From Eupeodes corollae (lineage: Eukaryota > Arthropoda > Insecta > Diptera > Syrphidae), in contig NC_079148.1 of the NCBI RefSeq assembly GCF_945859685.1, positions 25,741,946-25,805,945 of the forward strand: DNA of 64,000 nucleotides, given 5' to 3'. Position 1 is the first letter of the stretch, and each line of letters begins with the position of its first letter. Positions 48,900-60,059 of the stretch are shown piece after piece. The notes beneath the pieces were generated by a model, which was not told where the DNA came from, did no database searches, and saw only the letters and a list, made by a program, of their open reading frames with translations. The translations under genes and the position numbers were made by a program.

Positions 48900-50746
48900 G
48901 GCCTTACAAATAATCAAAATTAAAGCTCACTTAAATACTTAAGGGGGTTTAAATATTTGTCATGCCAATAAACATTTTATTAGTTAGTTTAAGTGCTAAC
49001 GTTCAGCTTAATTTTATTGTTGGGAATCTCAACTATAAACGGACATTTAAATTATACTTCATGCTTTGCTCTGTTATCTTGACAGAACACGCAACAAATA
49101 CATTTTAGGTTACAAGAAATGAGATTTATTGTGATTGTTGTCGGCTGATTGCTCGTGGCAATATTTTATAAAAAAGTAAGTCGAATTATAGTTGTTTTAA
49201 TACATAATTGTGATTATGTTCTAATAAATAAATATCATTTTAGAAATGACTGAAAAACGGACAAGAATTGTGCCTTTAAATGAATATTCATTGAATTCAC
49301 TAGAAGTTGGTTCGTGAAAGCTAACTAAATCATACCAAGAGTCATTAATATTTTTTTAACAAACTGAAGTATTTTGTATTTTGTGACAAGTACATAAGTA
49401 GAAAAAAACTATTTTGAAATTAGTTTATAAGCGGTATGCTTTTTTTCGAGCACGGACTGAACTTTATTGTGATTTTCATTGTGGCATTTTAAGTAGGAAA
49501 AGTATTTAATTTAGTTTTAAAACATGAACAAATGTATGTAGCTTTTTTAAGAAGTCATTTACAAATGATTGATACTCAAAAATTTGATTTTTTTATTATT
49601 TTTTCTCTCAAAAATTTCGAACCATTTATTATGTATAACTCTCAATAATTCGTAGTGTTTTCACAAATTAATGAGAGTCGACTGTTAAAATACAGTTTGA
49701 ATTAAAAAGCGAATTTCAAATAATATATGGGCTTAGTTTTGTTTTATTATCTAATAAAATATTTTTCAATAAATATGTCTTCGGCCTTGCATCAAGGCAT
49801 CATCATTGTTGTTATCATCATTCTGATTTAAATCACCATCAGAAAGTCATTTAAGTATAAGCATTTTTGTTTGATGTTCTTTTTGTATTTTATACCATTC
49901 GAAGAACCCTTTGCAATGCTATGTAGAATGCTGATCGCAACTATCAAAGCCTTACCAATTTCATAGTTCAGTTATCTTCCGTTTGAGCTGCCCAAACAAA
50001 CATTCGATGTGGTTCCTAGTGCGTATATGGCTTATACTGTTCTGAGAGAATGGCAAAAACTCTAAATGGTGTCAATAATATTTTCAACCCGGGTATCCAG
50101 ACTCACCAAGAATAACACCTCCTTGTAAATCCATATTTTGTAAACGGTGATATACATATGGACGATTCTCGTCATATTCTGGAGTTGTGAGGTGAACCTC
50201 TCCAACGGGCAACAAGAGAGAGTAAGATGTTGACTTGCATCACAAACAACCTAAAAGAAAAGAATTGTACCACCTCTGTTTGTTTCTGAGGAGATGTCTT
50301 CCCACAAAAGATCAATAATGAATCTGGCAGTTGTCTTATCAAATCTTGAATTTATTGAATTTATTTGTTTTAATTTTCATGTTGATGCCGGGAAACAAAA
50401 AGATTTACTGTGTCGTCATATTTTCAAAATGGTTCAATTTTGTCTTTTTATACTTTTTGCCTCCTTGCTTCATCCACATCTTCGAAGATATTTATATCTT
50501 CTATTATTGAATCGTCTGAATCCATTTCGAAATTTACATTTTATGTTTTATTTATATTAGCAAATTTTACTAATTCAATTCAATGCTGTCTTTTTGACAA
50601 ATAATGTAGTAGATATTGTAATAGAAGGCTTATTAGTAAAAGGCTTGTTTATTTTGGTTATTAGTATACACGCAAATTAACTCGCTGTTAAAATTTAACT
50701 TGACGATACCTAAACGTGTGCTTAGCGATTTATTATTGGTAAGGCC
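48900..50746. mobile_element. PIF/Harbinger-like element with GGCCTTAC inverted ends, inserted in a mariner gene
   Basis: The left end GGCCTTACAAATAATCAAAA and the complement of the right end GGCCTTACCAATAATAAATC match. CCGG stands outside both ends (48896-48899, 50747-50750), a candidate 4-bp duplication. It is palindromic, so the exact boundary is ambiguous by one or two bases. The interior has a Harbinger catalytic-domain remnant on the minus strand and little else recognisable. Confidence 0.75.
49890..50290 (-). pseudogene. Harbinger transposase C-terminal (DDE) remnant
   Basis: The minus strand reads VVCDASQHLTLLPVGEVHLT, RLQNMDLQGGVILGESGYPG and then SISHIRTRNHIECLFGQLKR. These match the order of the family's catalytic domain: Q-x-VCD, then G(D)SGYP (the Asp changed to Glu here), then TR-x-x-IE-x-x-FG-x-LK with its Glu. 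Stops interrupt it. Confidence 0.75.
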
Positions 50747-50931
50747 CCGGGTGTTGACTGATTGTTTACTAAAGCGGTCGTCTCAAATTTGGACAAAAAA
50801 CGTTGAAGAATCGACTGTAAAGGGCCACCACGTCTACCGCAAAGTAGACGCAACGTTTGCATTAACGAACACTTATTTTGATAATAAAGTTTTATCATTT
50901 GAACGTGCTTCTCAATCTTGTAACTTGCCAT
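50747..50931 (-). pseudogene. Mariner transposase remnant, part 1 (N-terminal)
   Basis: ATG at 50931 gives MASYKIEKHVQMIKLYYQNK, then MQTLRLLCGRRGGPLQSILQ and RFLSKFETTALVNNQSTPG. This is the first helix-turn-helix of a mariner protein. It ends exactly where the Harbinger-like element begins. Confidence 0.8.
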
Positions 50932-51095
50932 GATGATTTGGCATAAACAATTGAATAATAAACAAGATTTGATATATGCCACCAAAAGAAATTGGCCTAA
51001 AAAACCTTGTATTACTAATTATTGCTTAATAATTCACAACTAATTATTACTAATTATAGGTTCCAAGTAGCTTTACAGTTAAGTTACTTTCATAT

Positions 51096-51182
51096 TGTGA
51101 AAGAGAGGTCTTGAAATTCCAAAGGAGATCTTGAAATATTAAGGAAGGTCTTCAAATTCCAACACAGGTCTTGAACTATCAT
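51096..51182 (+). repeat. Degenerate minisatellite, left part
   Basis: About four units of 24-26 bp around GAGGTCTTGAAATTCCAAAG. It continues on the other side of the SINE at 51513. Confidence 0.7.
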
Positions 51183-51191
51183 GGAAGGTAG

Positions 51192-51512
51192 TAGTACCTG
51201 TGGCATGATGATTAGTGCGTTGGACTGTCATGCAAGGGGTGTGGGTCCAATCCCTGCCTGTGCCATCTTAATTTAAAATTTAAAAAAAAATAATTTTCGC
51301 GGGTACTGCCTCTTGCGATGAATTGACAATTCCTTCAAGAGTAATTGTTGTCATGAAAAAGTGTTTTCTCAAATTAGCCGTTCGGATTCGGCCTAAAATT
51401 GTAGGTCGCTTCCATTCCTGACAACAGTACTCGCACACAGGAATGGTTGCGAGTTGTAAGTCACTATGCCCTGGTTCACAACGGACTGTTGCGCCACCCA
51501 ATTTATTTATTG
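51192..51512 (+). mobile_element. tRNA-derived SINE, full-length copy
   Basis: The head is tRNA-like: TGGCATGATGATTAGTGCG (A-box region, about 51201), GGGTCCAATCC (B box, 51243-51253) and a closing CTGTGCCA that can pair with TGGCA at the start. The unrelated body contains AGCCGTTCGGATTCGGCC and GGAATGGTTGCGAGTTGTAA and ends GCGCCACCCAATTTATTTAT. Truncated relatives lie at 6328-6512 (minus) and 54655-54824. Transcription by RNA polymerase III is inferred from the boxes. Confidence 0.9.
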
Positions 51513-51735
51513 TTTTCTAGAAACTTCAAGGGATATATTAAAATCTAGGGAGATTTAGAGATTTCAGGAGTGGTCTTAAAATATAGGGGGATCTGGTGAT
51601 TTCAAGAGAGGTTTTTAAATATAATGATAGGTCTGGAGATTTCAAGGGGGTCTAGAGATTTCAAGGGAGGTCTGGAGCTTTCAAGGGAGGTCTAGAAACT
51701 TTAAGGGAGGTCTGGAGGTCGTGAAATATCTATGA
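51513..51735 (+). repeat. Degenerate minisatellite, right part
   Basis: About nine units around GGTCTGGAGATTTCAAGGGA. The last units (51645-51720) are the most uniform. Confidence 0.75.
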
Positions 51736-52191
51736 CGTCTTTAAATATATTCTCTTACTGTAGGCTGAAACTTACAGGCAACTTTTTATATCAAAGAAGC
51801 ATTTTTAAATTTATTTTTAATTTTCCATTGATAATAACAATTATTGAAATAAATAATGTGATTTCTTTTTTCCATACATTTTTACAAATTAAACGATAAA
51901 ACACACCAACTTACAACTTAATTGCGATCGTACGTCAGCCTTAAACACAGCTGTGCAACATAAAAAAGTAATCTGAACGTATCGGACCAAACATAGAATA
52001 ATATGCCCTATTAAATGTTGGCGATGGTCAAATGTATACACGTCATTTTTATGTTTTTTTTTTATCAGAACAGAAAACAGAATCAGAAAATCGAAAATTA
52101 TCCTGTTTTGTTAAAATTATAATTAAATATACAAAATAAACTGAAACTGTTGTATTTTAAACCAAATTAAACTGTTTAAAAAGTATTAAAA

Positions 52192-52594
52192 ATGGTCTAT
52201 ATATCTAAGGGTATTCTCCATCTACTACTTTTCAATGAACAAACCTTTGTTTACTGATTTTTCAATTTTAGATGGACAAGTCCTTGACTATAAACCATGG
52301 ACAGTCGATAGATTTCTTGGAATGTTTACGGGCTTCTTTGTTTTTATTGGGACCTTTTTCCGTACGTTGTTAAAACCTTTACTTGATCCGCAAAACAGTG
52401 GAAGTGGTGGACGCGATAGTCGTGGGAGTAGTTGGGGAAGTGGTGGAGGTGGAGGCGGCGGCGGCGGTGGAGGAGGTGGTGGTGGCGGTGGCGGTCGGTT
52501 CCGTCCCAAGTACGATGGCTTACGTCCTAATCGAAAAATTGGACGCATAGTCCATACACAATCCACCTGTCCAGGTGGAGGCTGCGGACGTTGA
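52192..52594 (+). CDS. SELENOK: Selenoprotein K / SelG homologue, cysteine form, two exons
   Basis: Exon 1 is 52192-52210 (MVYISK plus one base) and exon 2 is 52272-52594, with an intron of 61 bp (gtattc..tttag). The product is 113 residues. It has the N-terminal MVYIS typical of the SelK family, one membrane segment at about residues 20-45 (LGMFTGFFVFIGTFFRTLL), a Gly/Ser-rich cytosolic part with 18 consecutive Gly, and the ending CPGGGCGR. Family members end in Sec-Gly-Arg. Here Cys111 takes the Sec place, encoded TGC, and TGA after Arg113 is an ordinary stop. Human SelK acts in the ER membrane in ER-associated degradation and as a partner of the palmitoyltransferase DHHC6. A role of that kind is inferred here. 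The downstream ATG at 52234 is not the start, since the MVYIS exon fits better. Confidence 0.92.
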
Positions 52595-52760
52595 TCTAGC
52601 CGTCGTCGTCAAACGTGTTTCTGTAGCACGTTAATTGCGCTGGTGTCCTGTCATTTGTTAAAGCAATTGACAGCCTTCCCTTGGGAAGTGCTTGTCTGTA
52701 TGACGAGCTGTTCGTAAACTCAATCTAAAGAGAAGAGCAGCTCCGAAGAAAATGTTCTTT

Positions 52761-52766
52761 AATAAA
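52761..52766 (+). promoter_or_regulatory. Candidate polyadenylation signal of the SelK-type gene
   Basis: AATAAA about 167 nt after the stop codon. A second AATAAA occurs near 52885. Confidence 0.5.
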
Positions 52767-52799
52767 TGGCTGCCCCAGTCGATATATTTTACAATGCCC

Positions 52800-53400
52800 C
52801 GTCATCGTATTTGTATCTAACTAATCTTCCCTTTAGAGTTTTTTTCTGACGTATAACATTTTAAAATTTAATTTCTTTCATTTTGAATAAAAATATAATA
52901 TATTTTAGCATTGCAATCAATTTTGTTTTAAATATAAGATTTGGCGTGTGGGTGTGAATGATAGTAATATTTTCATTTCTTTCTATGACCATAATTGATC
53001 CATAATGATCTCATATATTTTATTTTGTTTCTGGTTTGAACTTATTTTATATTCTTTTGTGAACAAAATTTGTGGGGCTGGACCATTATTAAGAAATAAG
53101 CTATAAGCTTTTTTTTAAGAGATTTTGTACGATATAAAAAGTAATACAACCATCAAAGACTATAGTACTAGGACAAAAATTAAAAAGAACATATTTGTAT
53201 ATAATGTTTGGTATTCATGATTGATTTTGATACCGTCTTTTTCTTTTTAAGCATTTCGTTACAAGGTCCTAACACATTACCATTGGTCGCATTCACAAAG
53301 CTGGTGGCTACGTAGTCAAGGGATTTTGATTGGCTAAATCTAACTACAAAAGTAGTTGAAATTTTTCCTCCGACGTAGTGTGCAAATTTCGGCTACAAAG
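52800..53400. other. AT-rich intergenic DNA
   Basis: No gene or element recognised up to the MITE fragment at 53405. Confidence 0.4.
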
Positions 53401-53404
53401 TTAA

Positions 53405-53430
53405 GGCCCAACTATAATAAGCTTAACCTT
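53405..53430 (+). mobile_element. MITE 'E' terminal fragment
   Basis: TTAA followed by GGCCCAACTATAATAAGCTT, the left end of the element seen at 12607. It is cut after about 26 bp, where the RTE-like LINE begins. Confidence 0.6.
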
Positions 53431-55735
53431 TTAGAGATCTGTACTTTCAATGTCAGGACACTTTCCTCAAATGAGAAACAGGAAGAATTGAGACAAGCGC
53501 TGGAGAAAATTAAATGGGACATTATAGGACTATCAAAAACAAGATTACTAGGACAAAAAATAATAAATAATGAACATGATATCTTTTGCTACGTAGGAGA
53601 AACAAAAGGCCTCTACGGTGTTGGATTCCTTATTAAAAAAGAACTTAAAGCAAAAATAACTGACATCAAGCTACATAATGAAAGAATGTGCAGCATACAA
53701 TTGAATATAAAAAACACGAAAATGACAATAATTCAAGTATATGCACCAGCAGAAAAAGCTGATGACGAAGAGATGCTAAGGTTCTACAACAATTTAGAGG
53801 AAATATATACAAATTACAAATCAGAAGTAATGTATGTGGTTGGAGACTTTAACTCTAAGCTTGGAAAGAGAAAAAACGAAGAAGAAAAGAAAACAATAGG
53901 ACCCTACGGATAATGGAGAAAGAAACGAAAGAGGAGAAAGGGTAATACGATGGATCGAAGAGGTGAATTTGAAATTTGGTAACTCGTTTTCAAGAAAAAG
54001 GACAACAGAAAATGGACGTGGATATCACCGAATTGTAAAATAAAAAATTAAATAGACCTGATTCTGACAAACAAAATTGAGACAATCAAAGACATATCCG
54101 TGCTCAACAACGTAATGTTCGACAGTGACCACAGATTAGTAAGAACAGAAATCATTATAAGCCATAAGACACTGAAAAGAAACCGACAAGTCCATTTCAT
54201 CCCAAGTAGATTCCAGTCCAAAAAATAGTAGATTATAACCAAACATTGATAGCAAAGATAAATCAATTATCAACTTCAAATCGTGACATACAAAACACAT
54301 ATGACGAATTAGAAAAAATCATAAAAAACTCAGCAAAAATATCAATTATGGACACCAAAACATCAAAAGATAAATTATCCAACAATACAAAAATCATAAT
54401 CTCAAGTAGAGATACTCTACAAACCAAGCAACAATTACTTGAAGAAAAAACTGAACTAAAAGAATTAAGAAAAACTATCAAACTAGAAATAAGGAAAGAT
54501 ATCAACAAGTTCAACGAAACAATAGCTAGAGATAAGATTAGACAAACAAAATCAATAAGGAAAACAAAATCATTACTCAACAGCCAACAGGAATGGATTA
54601 TTAGCTTAAAAAGCCAAAATGCAAGCAACATAACAAATAGAAAAGAGTTAAAAGTACCCGTGGCATAATTTTCGCTTTCTCAAACTAGCCGTTCGGATTC
54701 GGCCTTAAATAGAAGGCCCCTTCCATTCCTGAAAAACAGTACTCGCAAACAGGAATGGTTGAGAGTTGTAAGTCACTAGGCCCTGATTTACAACGGACTA
54801 TTGCGCCACCCAATTTCATTTCATTTAAAAGAAAATGCTACTAAGTTCTTCGAAAAACTATTCTCCTCGACCAAGCATATAACTGAAGGAGAAAATATTG
54901 AAAACATAGAAATCAATCTCCTTACAACGCAAACTTCCATGTTTAGCAAAGAAAATATTGAAAGGACCATAGACGATTTGAAAAAGGACAAATGCACTGG
55001 AAATATAGAATCTCTGCAGAAATGATAATATACGGGAAAGAATCGCTTTCCGAAATCTTAACATTTATGTTTAACGAAATCATAACAACTCAGCAAATCC
55101 CTGAGCAATGGAGAGAAACAACCATTACACTTATACATAAAAAGGAAAAAAAGACGATTTGAACAACTATAGACCTATAAGTAACATTTGGAGAATTTAT
55201 AAGCTGTTTTCAAAAACAATCTACAGGAACATCAAACAAGATTTTAACAATAAACAACCAAGGGAATAAGCTGAACAAGATGGACATCTCTAGAAAATCA
55301 AAATATGGACCCAAACGTTATAAGGACTATCAAAAACATATACAAAAATAATGTAGCACGAGAGAGTACAGGGCGTAAATAACAAGAGGCGTCAGACAAG
55401 GAGACCCGCTTTCATCACCACTATTTAGTGCAGTTTTAAAGGATATTTTTCAAAAGATAAACTGGAAGACAAAATATGGTTTAAGGATATGTGGGCAACT
55501 TTTAAACAACCTAAGATTTGCGGACGATATAGTACTAATATCTACAAAAGCTAAACATATACAAGAAATGACAACAGAACTTTCTAGCTTGTGCAAGAAC
55601 TATGAACTACAAATCAAAAACAAAAGTGATGACAAACCACATCAGAGAAGATATAATTCTGGACCATGAAAAAATAGAATTAGAATACATAGAGGACTGC
55701 ATATAAGTACTTGGGGCAACTAAAATCTTAAAATA
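53428..55735 (+). pseudogene. RTE-like LINE, endonuclease to reverse transcriptase, decayed
   Basis: Endonuclease domain (53428-53913): ICTFNVRTLSSNEKQEELRQ, KWDIIGLSKTR (normally SEVR), KGLYGVGFLIKKELK, IIQVYAPAEKADDEEM and YVVGDFNSKLGK. After frame changes there is a Lys-rich linker (54246-54660) interrupted by a SINE, then FFEKLFSSTKHITE. RT pieces follow: RETTITLIHKK, QGDPLSSPLFSAVL in a broken frame, and LRFADDIVLISTKAKHIQEM with the catalytic Asp pair (Phe-Ala-Asp-Asp). The element lost at least a few hundred bases in the RT region. Confidence 0.85.
54655..54824 (+). mobile_element. SINE, internally deleted copy with TTAAAAG target duplication
   Basis: TTAAAAG stands on both sides (54648-54654 and 54825-54831). 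The head is reduced to TACCCGTGGCATAATTTTCG, then the body from CAAACTAGCCGTTCGGATTC follows to the end CGCCACCCAATTTCATTTCA. The tail type differs slightly (ATTTC). Removing the SINE and one duplicate keeps the host LINE in frame. Confidence 0.9.
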
Positions 55736-55974
55736 AAATAATTGACGTGATAGATAGAACCAAAAGACAAAAGGAGTTGGGCAGGACATATATTTCAAGT
55801 CTACAGGTTAAACATTTCCTTGGTTGGAATGTATTTCAAATTTATCTCGTATTTATTTATTCTTATTTTTTAATTCTACATTTCTGGTTCTCGCTAAAAA
55901 ATAAGTTATTTTTTGAAAATACAATTGGGCATTTGTTATCACAATGAACATTCTGAAAACAATCCATCCTCAAA

Positions 55975-56128
55975 GCGTTTGAGCCACATTGATTCTCATA
56001 CAACAGCAACCATACCCATGAACTCCGACTCAGTCTCAGAAAGACCCACAGCTGGTTGCCATTTTGATGACCTTGTAATTGGGGCGCCTTACCTCCTTAA
56101 AACTAAACCTGTTGTTGACTTATGCTGA
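55975..56128 (+). pseudogene. Possible integrin alpha-subunit-like coding fragment
   Basis: The plus-strand frame contains GCHFDDLVIGAPYLLKTKPV and then VDLC before a stop. FDDLVIGAP is the typical calcium-site stretch of an integrin beta-propeller (FG-GAP) repeat. K-x-KPVV-x-L resembles the strand that starts the next domain. The residues between these two blocks in a normal integrin are missing. I read it as a small rearranged or processed gene piece. The evidence is short and could be coincidental. Confidence 0.3.
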
Positions 56129-56169
56129 TCGATATCGCTTGTTCAGTCAGCATCGCAGAATTCTTAAAT

Positions 56170-56660
56170 CTGGATAGGTAGCTTAAGTTTCTTGTTTATA
56201 GTGCCTTTCAAATATCGATTCAGTGTGCCTGACGCAACAACTTCGTCATCAATTTTAAGTCCAGCCTTTTTAACATTTATTGACGTCATAATCATCTTGT
56301 AAACATAATCTTCCATTGAATCACACTCGTTTAACTTAAATTCAACAAGTTGTTTCAGCAAATCCACCTTACTAATAAGAGTAAGACCTATCGTCAAACG
56401 CATTTTTGAGGCTATCCCATGCATTTTTAGCTGATGTTTTTAACATCTATAATATTGTTTGAGGTTGTCGATGATGTAACCCCTGAAGTAAATTTGTTTG
56501 GGGGAGTTCTTTGCATCTCTGAACTCCGTCTCTCAATATTTGTAAGCAATAATTGGTCCTCCCCAGAATCCATAGGACCGACCTCGTAAGAGAGTGGATT
56601 TACCAGTATCACTGAAGTGCCACCTGGGGTATTTAATCTAGTCGTTTTGTTCATTGCCAT
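56170..56660 (-). pseudogene. Ty1/copia-type gag fragment
   Basis: An ATG at 56660 (minus) starts MAMNKTTRLNTPGGTSVILV. After a frame change near 56430 the reading continues with NAWDSLKNAFDD and VDLLKQLVEFKLNECDSMED, then KAGLKIDDEVVASGTLNRYL. This is the conserved helical gag (UBN2) region of copia-like elements. No integrase, RT or LTR of the same element is seen. Confidence 0.75.
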
Positions 56661-56719
56661 AATTTTGTTAACTTAGTGTTCGTACTATAAATAGGTCAGT
56701 TACTTCTATCCATAGTTTA

Positions 56720-57600
56720 TATTCAGCCGCCCCACAGGGTACAGACGCTGACCAGTGTGCCGCACAAAATGTGTCAGAAGCTCTAATTAGGTCGAACAAA
56801 TTAGTATGTCATCAAAATAAACCGTGCAAATTTTCCCTATGTACTCTCTCAATATTTCATTCATTAGACGTTGAAATGTCGCTGGGGCGTTTTTCAGCCC
56901 AAAGGGCATTCTGGTATATTCATATAGACCGTTTGGTGTTACAAATGCAGTCTTATGTATATCATCAGGAATCAGGATGCACCTTTATTTGATGATATCC
57001 CTTGGCTAAATCTAGGGTTGAGAAGTACTGAGACCTACCTAACTTATCGAGAATACTTTCGATATTTGGTAATGGGTATTTGTCGTCTACATTTACATTA
57101 TTGAGAGCTCGATAATTGACGCATACTCTGTATTTAACTTTTCCTTCGAAGTCCGTTTTTTAGCGACCACTACGATTGGTGAAGCATATCGACTATTCGA
57201 TTTTCGTATTATGCCCTGCCTTTCCATATCATTAACTTGGGTTCTTACATTTTCTTCATGTTTTTCAGGCAGACGGTACAGTCTAGCATTAATTTGTTGG
57301 TCTGTGGATAATTTTATTTCATGGAATATACTTTCGCAGTTAGTAAGCTGATCTCCATCTCTATATAAAAGATTTTTGTATTTCTGAAGCAAATCTTGTA
57401 TTTCTTGTCTTTCGAATACTTTTAGATCTACCTTCTAACTCAAAGCATTGTAAAGTTGGTTCTATTTCTAATGTCATCGGAAGTATAGTTTTATTTTGTA
57501 GAACCACTTCCTTTTTTACAATATTTATACTTTCAACCATGTTATAAAGAACATCCATTCCTAACAAAAGATTATATGCTTTGTCGCATGCACTGTAAAT
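56720..57600 (-). pseudogene. Ty3/gypsy-type protease-RT fragment
   Basis: Minus-strand pieces in order: end of the protease (LGMDVLYNMVESINIVKKEV), the pre-RT region (LYRLPEKHEENVRTQVNDME and RQGIIRKSNSRYASPIVVVA). RT blocks in shifted frames follow: NNVNVDDKYPLPNIESIL, YFSTLDLAKGYHQI, TAFVTPNGLYEYTRMPFGLK and VYFDDILI, the last with the catalytic Asp pair. Several stops are present. RNase H, integrase and LTRs are absent. Confidence 0.85.
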
Positions 57601-57989
57601 AAAATATTTTTTAACTGATTTGTAGTTATTTTTTTTTGTCTGCGTTTGCTTTCCGTATCGACTGCGCCAGTTAAAGAAAGAGAGTTTTTTTAGTTTTGTG
57701 CTTTAGTTCTTTTTATTGCGATGGTATATTCACGACTGCATTTCTAGATGTACATTTTGTGGGTTGTTCGATCAGATATATTTCACATTTATTTTTAATA
57801 TGCTGATCGAACAATTTACTTACTATATTATTTTACAATTTAATTTAACATTTAATTTAACAATTTATTATCGTTTACTTAACGCAGTAAGATACAATAT
57901 CTTATAAGCTAGTGAAAAGCTATTATTACAAATAAGTATTTTTATTAGTAGTATAAAAGATAATTCAAAGTAGTTTCAATTTATTCTAT
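57601..57989. other. AT-rich spacer
   Basis: No supported feature between the gypsy fragment and the next LINE. Confidence 0.4.
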
Positions 57990-60000
57990 AACAAAGACAA
58001 ACAAAGAAAAAAAAGAAGAAAACTAATTACATTAATTCTAATCATAATTAATGCTCAAACATTTAAAGACGATAGATGATTTCCAATTTCTATCTTCATC
58101 CTTCGCGGATCTTCAATACTCCTAATATCGCGTGGAAGACTATTCCAAAGACGAATACTATTTATAAAAAATTGGCGCTCCGATGTTAAACAAAAAGCGG
58201 GGTTCATGCGTTAGTAAAATGTCAGAAAACAAAAGTAGAGTACGAAGCTCCAGGAAACTGTTAAATGTCATGTTGAAAAGCTTAACTGAAAACGCTGAAA
58301 CATGCTCATTTCTTCGTAAACCATATGTATAACGAACTGCGCTGTTGAAAGCTACATTTAATTTACGCTTGCTTTCAAAACTGCACGAACTATATAATAC
58401 ACACTCATAAATAAGAATTAGCACTATTAATGTTTTCACCAACATAATTCAAGTTTTGATAGGGGTAAAAGATTGAGAGGCTTTAAGGGAACGTAAAGCA
58501 CCATACGTTTTTCCTATGACTGAGTTTATATGATTATCCCACGTCAAGCAGCGATTAAAAACAATACCCAGATTTCTAGCTGTCTCAGAGTATATAATTG
58601 GAGTATTATTAAGGAATACCAATGGAAAGTAAGATAAGTCTAATGGTTTCCGTGAAATAACGAGACAGTTTGATTTCAAAGGGTTTAATAGAAGGCTATG
58701 AGATTGAGACCAACGTGAAATACTCTCCAAATCTTCGTTTATACAAGCTACATGATGTTCAATGAGACTAACTCTGCAACTTAGGTACAACTGCACATCG
58801 TCGGCGTACATACAGATTTAACAGTACTTTACAATACTAGGAAGTGCGTTAATGTACAATGAAAACAAGAGTGGACCCAAAATTGACCCTTGTGGAACTC
58901 AGATAAATTGTTATTTATATCAACTGCTTGTTATCGTCCACTCAAGTAAGATTTGATTAAATCTACAGCATTGGATGAGAAACTAAACTCATTATAAAGT
59001 TTGTTGCACAGAACAGAGAAGTCTACGGAATCGAATGCCTTGGAAAAGTCTAGTAAAACTAGAAACGAGATTTTGTCTTCATCCATCGATTGTCACATTT
59101 ATGAGCGAGGTAATACAGCTATGCCTCTTACGGAAACCAGATGGTTTGGCCTTAATAGATTCGTACGACTTAAATACGCATTCATTTGTCTTTGTACCAA
59201 TGTTTCAAAAACTTTTGAGATGTAAGGCAAAATGGATATGGGACTAAAATCATCCATTTGTGAATTTTTTGGGATAGGGATGACTTTTGCAAGTTTCCAT
59301 TGGGGAGAATATTCACTTGTAAGAATGTAATTAAAAATATGAGTTATGTATGGTAAGAGAATCGGCAAAATAACTTTTAAAAATATGGGATGAATCTCAC
59401 CAACGCCAGAAGCATTAGATTTTAAAGGTAAAAGGCTCTCTACTATATTTGTGTCGTTTATGGTGGTGAAACCAAAACTTAATGTTGAGGTTATGGCCCT
59501 CTCGCCCAGTCTTACATCGTTTGAGTTTTCAACGTTGATGGAAACGGGTATGGATGGTAACGAAACAAATTTACGATTTAAGACGTTGCCTTCGATATTG
59601 TCAACCACGTCACCTTTAAGTTTACCAATGCATATTTCTCTTAAATTCTTCCACAACTGACGCTTGTTCAAAGATGAAACTAAACTTGTAGAAAAAACCG
59701 TGGCCTTAGCAGCTTTTATCTCTTGTACTACTTTATTCCTTAGGGAGCAGTAAACTTGTCTTAGTTCCAGTAGTCTATATCATTTCCACCATTTATAAGC
59801 TTCATCACGTTTCTGTATAAGAAATCGGTTTTTGGAAGTGAACCTATTAGGCCTATAAACGTCAGTTCTTACTGTTTTTAAAGGAACATGAGCATCATAC
59901 AAGATTTTAATATTTTCGTTAAGGAATTGTACTTGTTCCGTTGTTGAATGCATATAATACAAAGCTTCCTAATTTACATTTCTAGCTTGGTGTTCCAATG
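57990..60000 (-). pseudogene. LINE, second copy of the family at 35906-38660
   Basis: Minus-strand blocks: LWKNLREICIGKLKGD (59640), SEYSPQWKLAKVIPIPKNSQ, PISILPYISKVFETLVQRQM, MYADDVQLYLSC (catalytic site, 58800), NLGIVFNRCLTWDNHINS, YGALRSLKAS and YTYGLRRNEHVSAF. The segment with the AFDTVN and QGSILGP blocks is broken around 58850-59100. It lacks the (TGA)n tail of the first copy. 5' part lost near 60000. Confidence 0.88.
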
Positions 60001-60059
60001 CATTTAAATTAATATTTAATATTATTTTGATGTTTCAATAATTGTCAATTTGACATTTT

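Noticed and set aside
52234..52271. ATG at 52234 as start of the SelK-type protein
   Set aside because: This stretch is the intron. The family's MVYIS start lies in exon 1 at 52192 and the splice phase fits.
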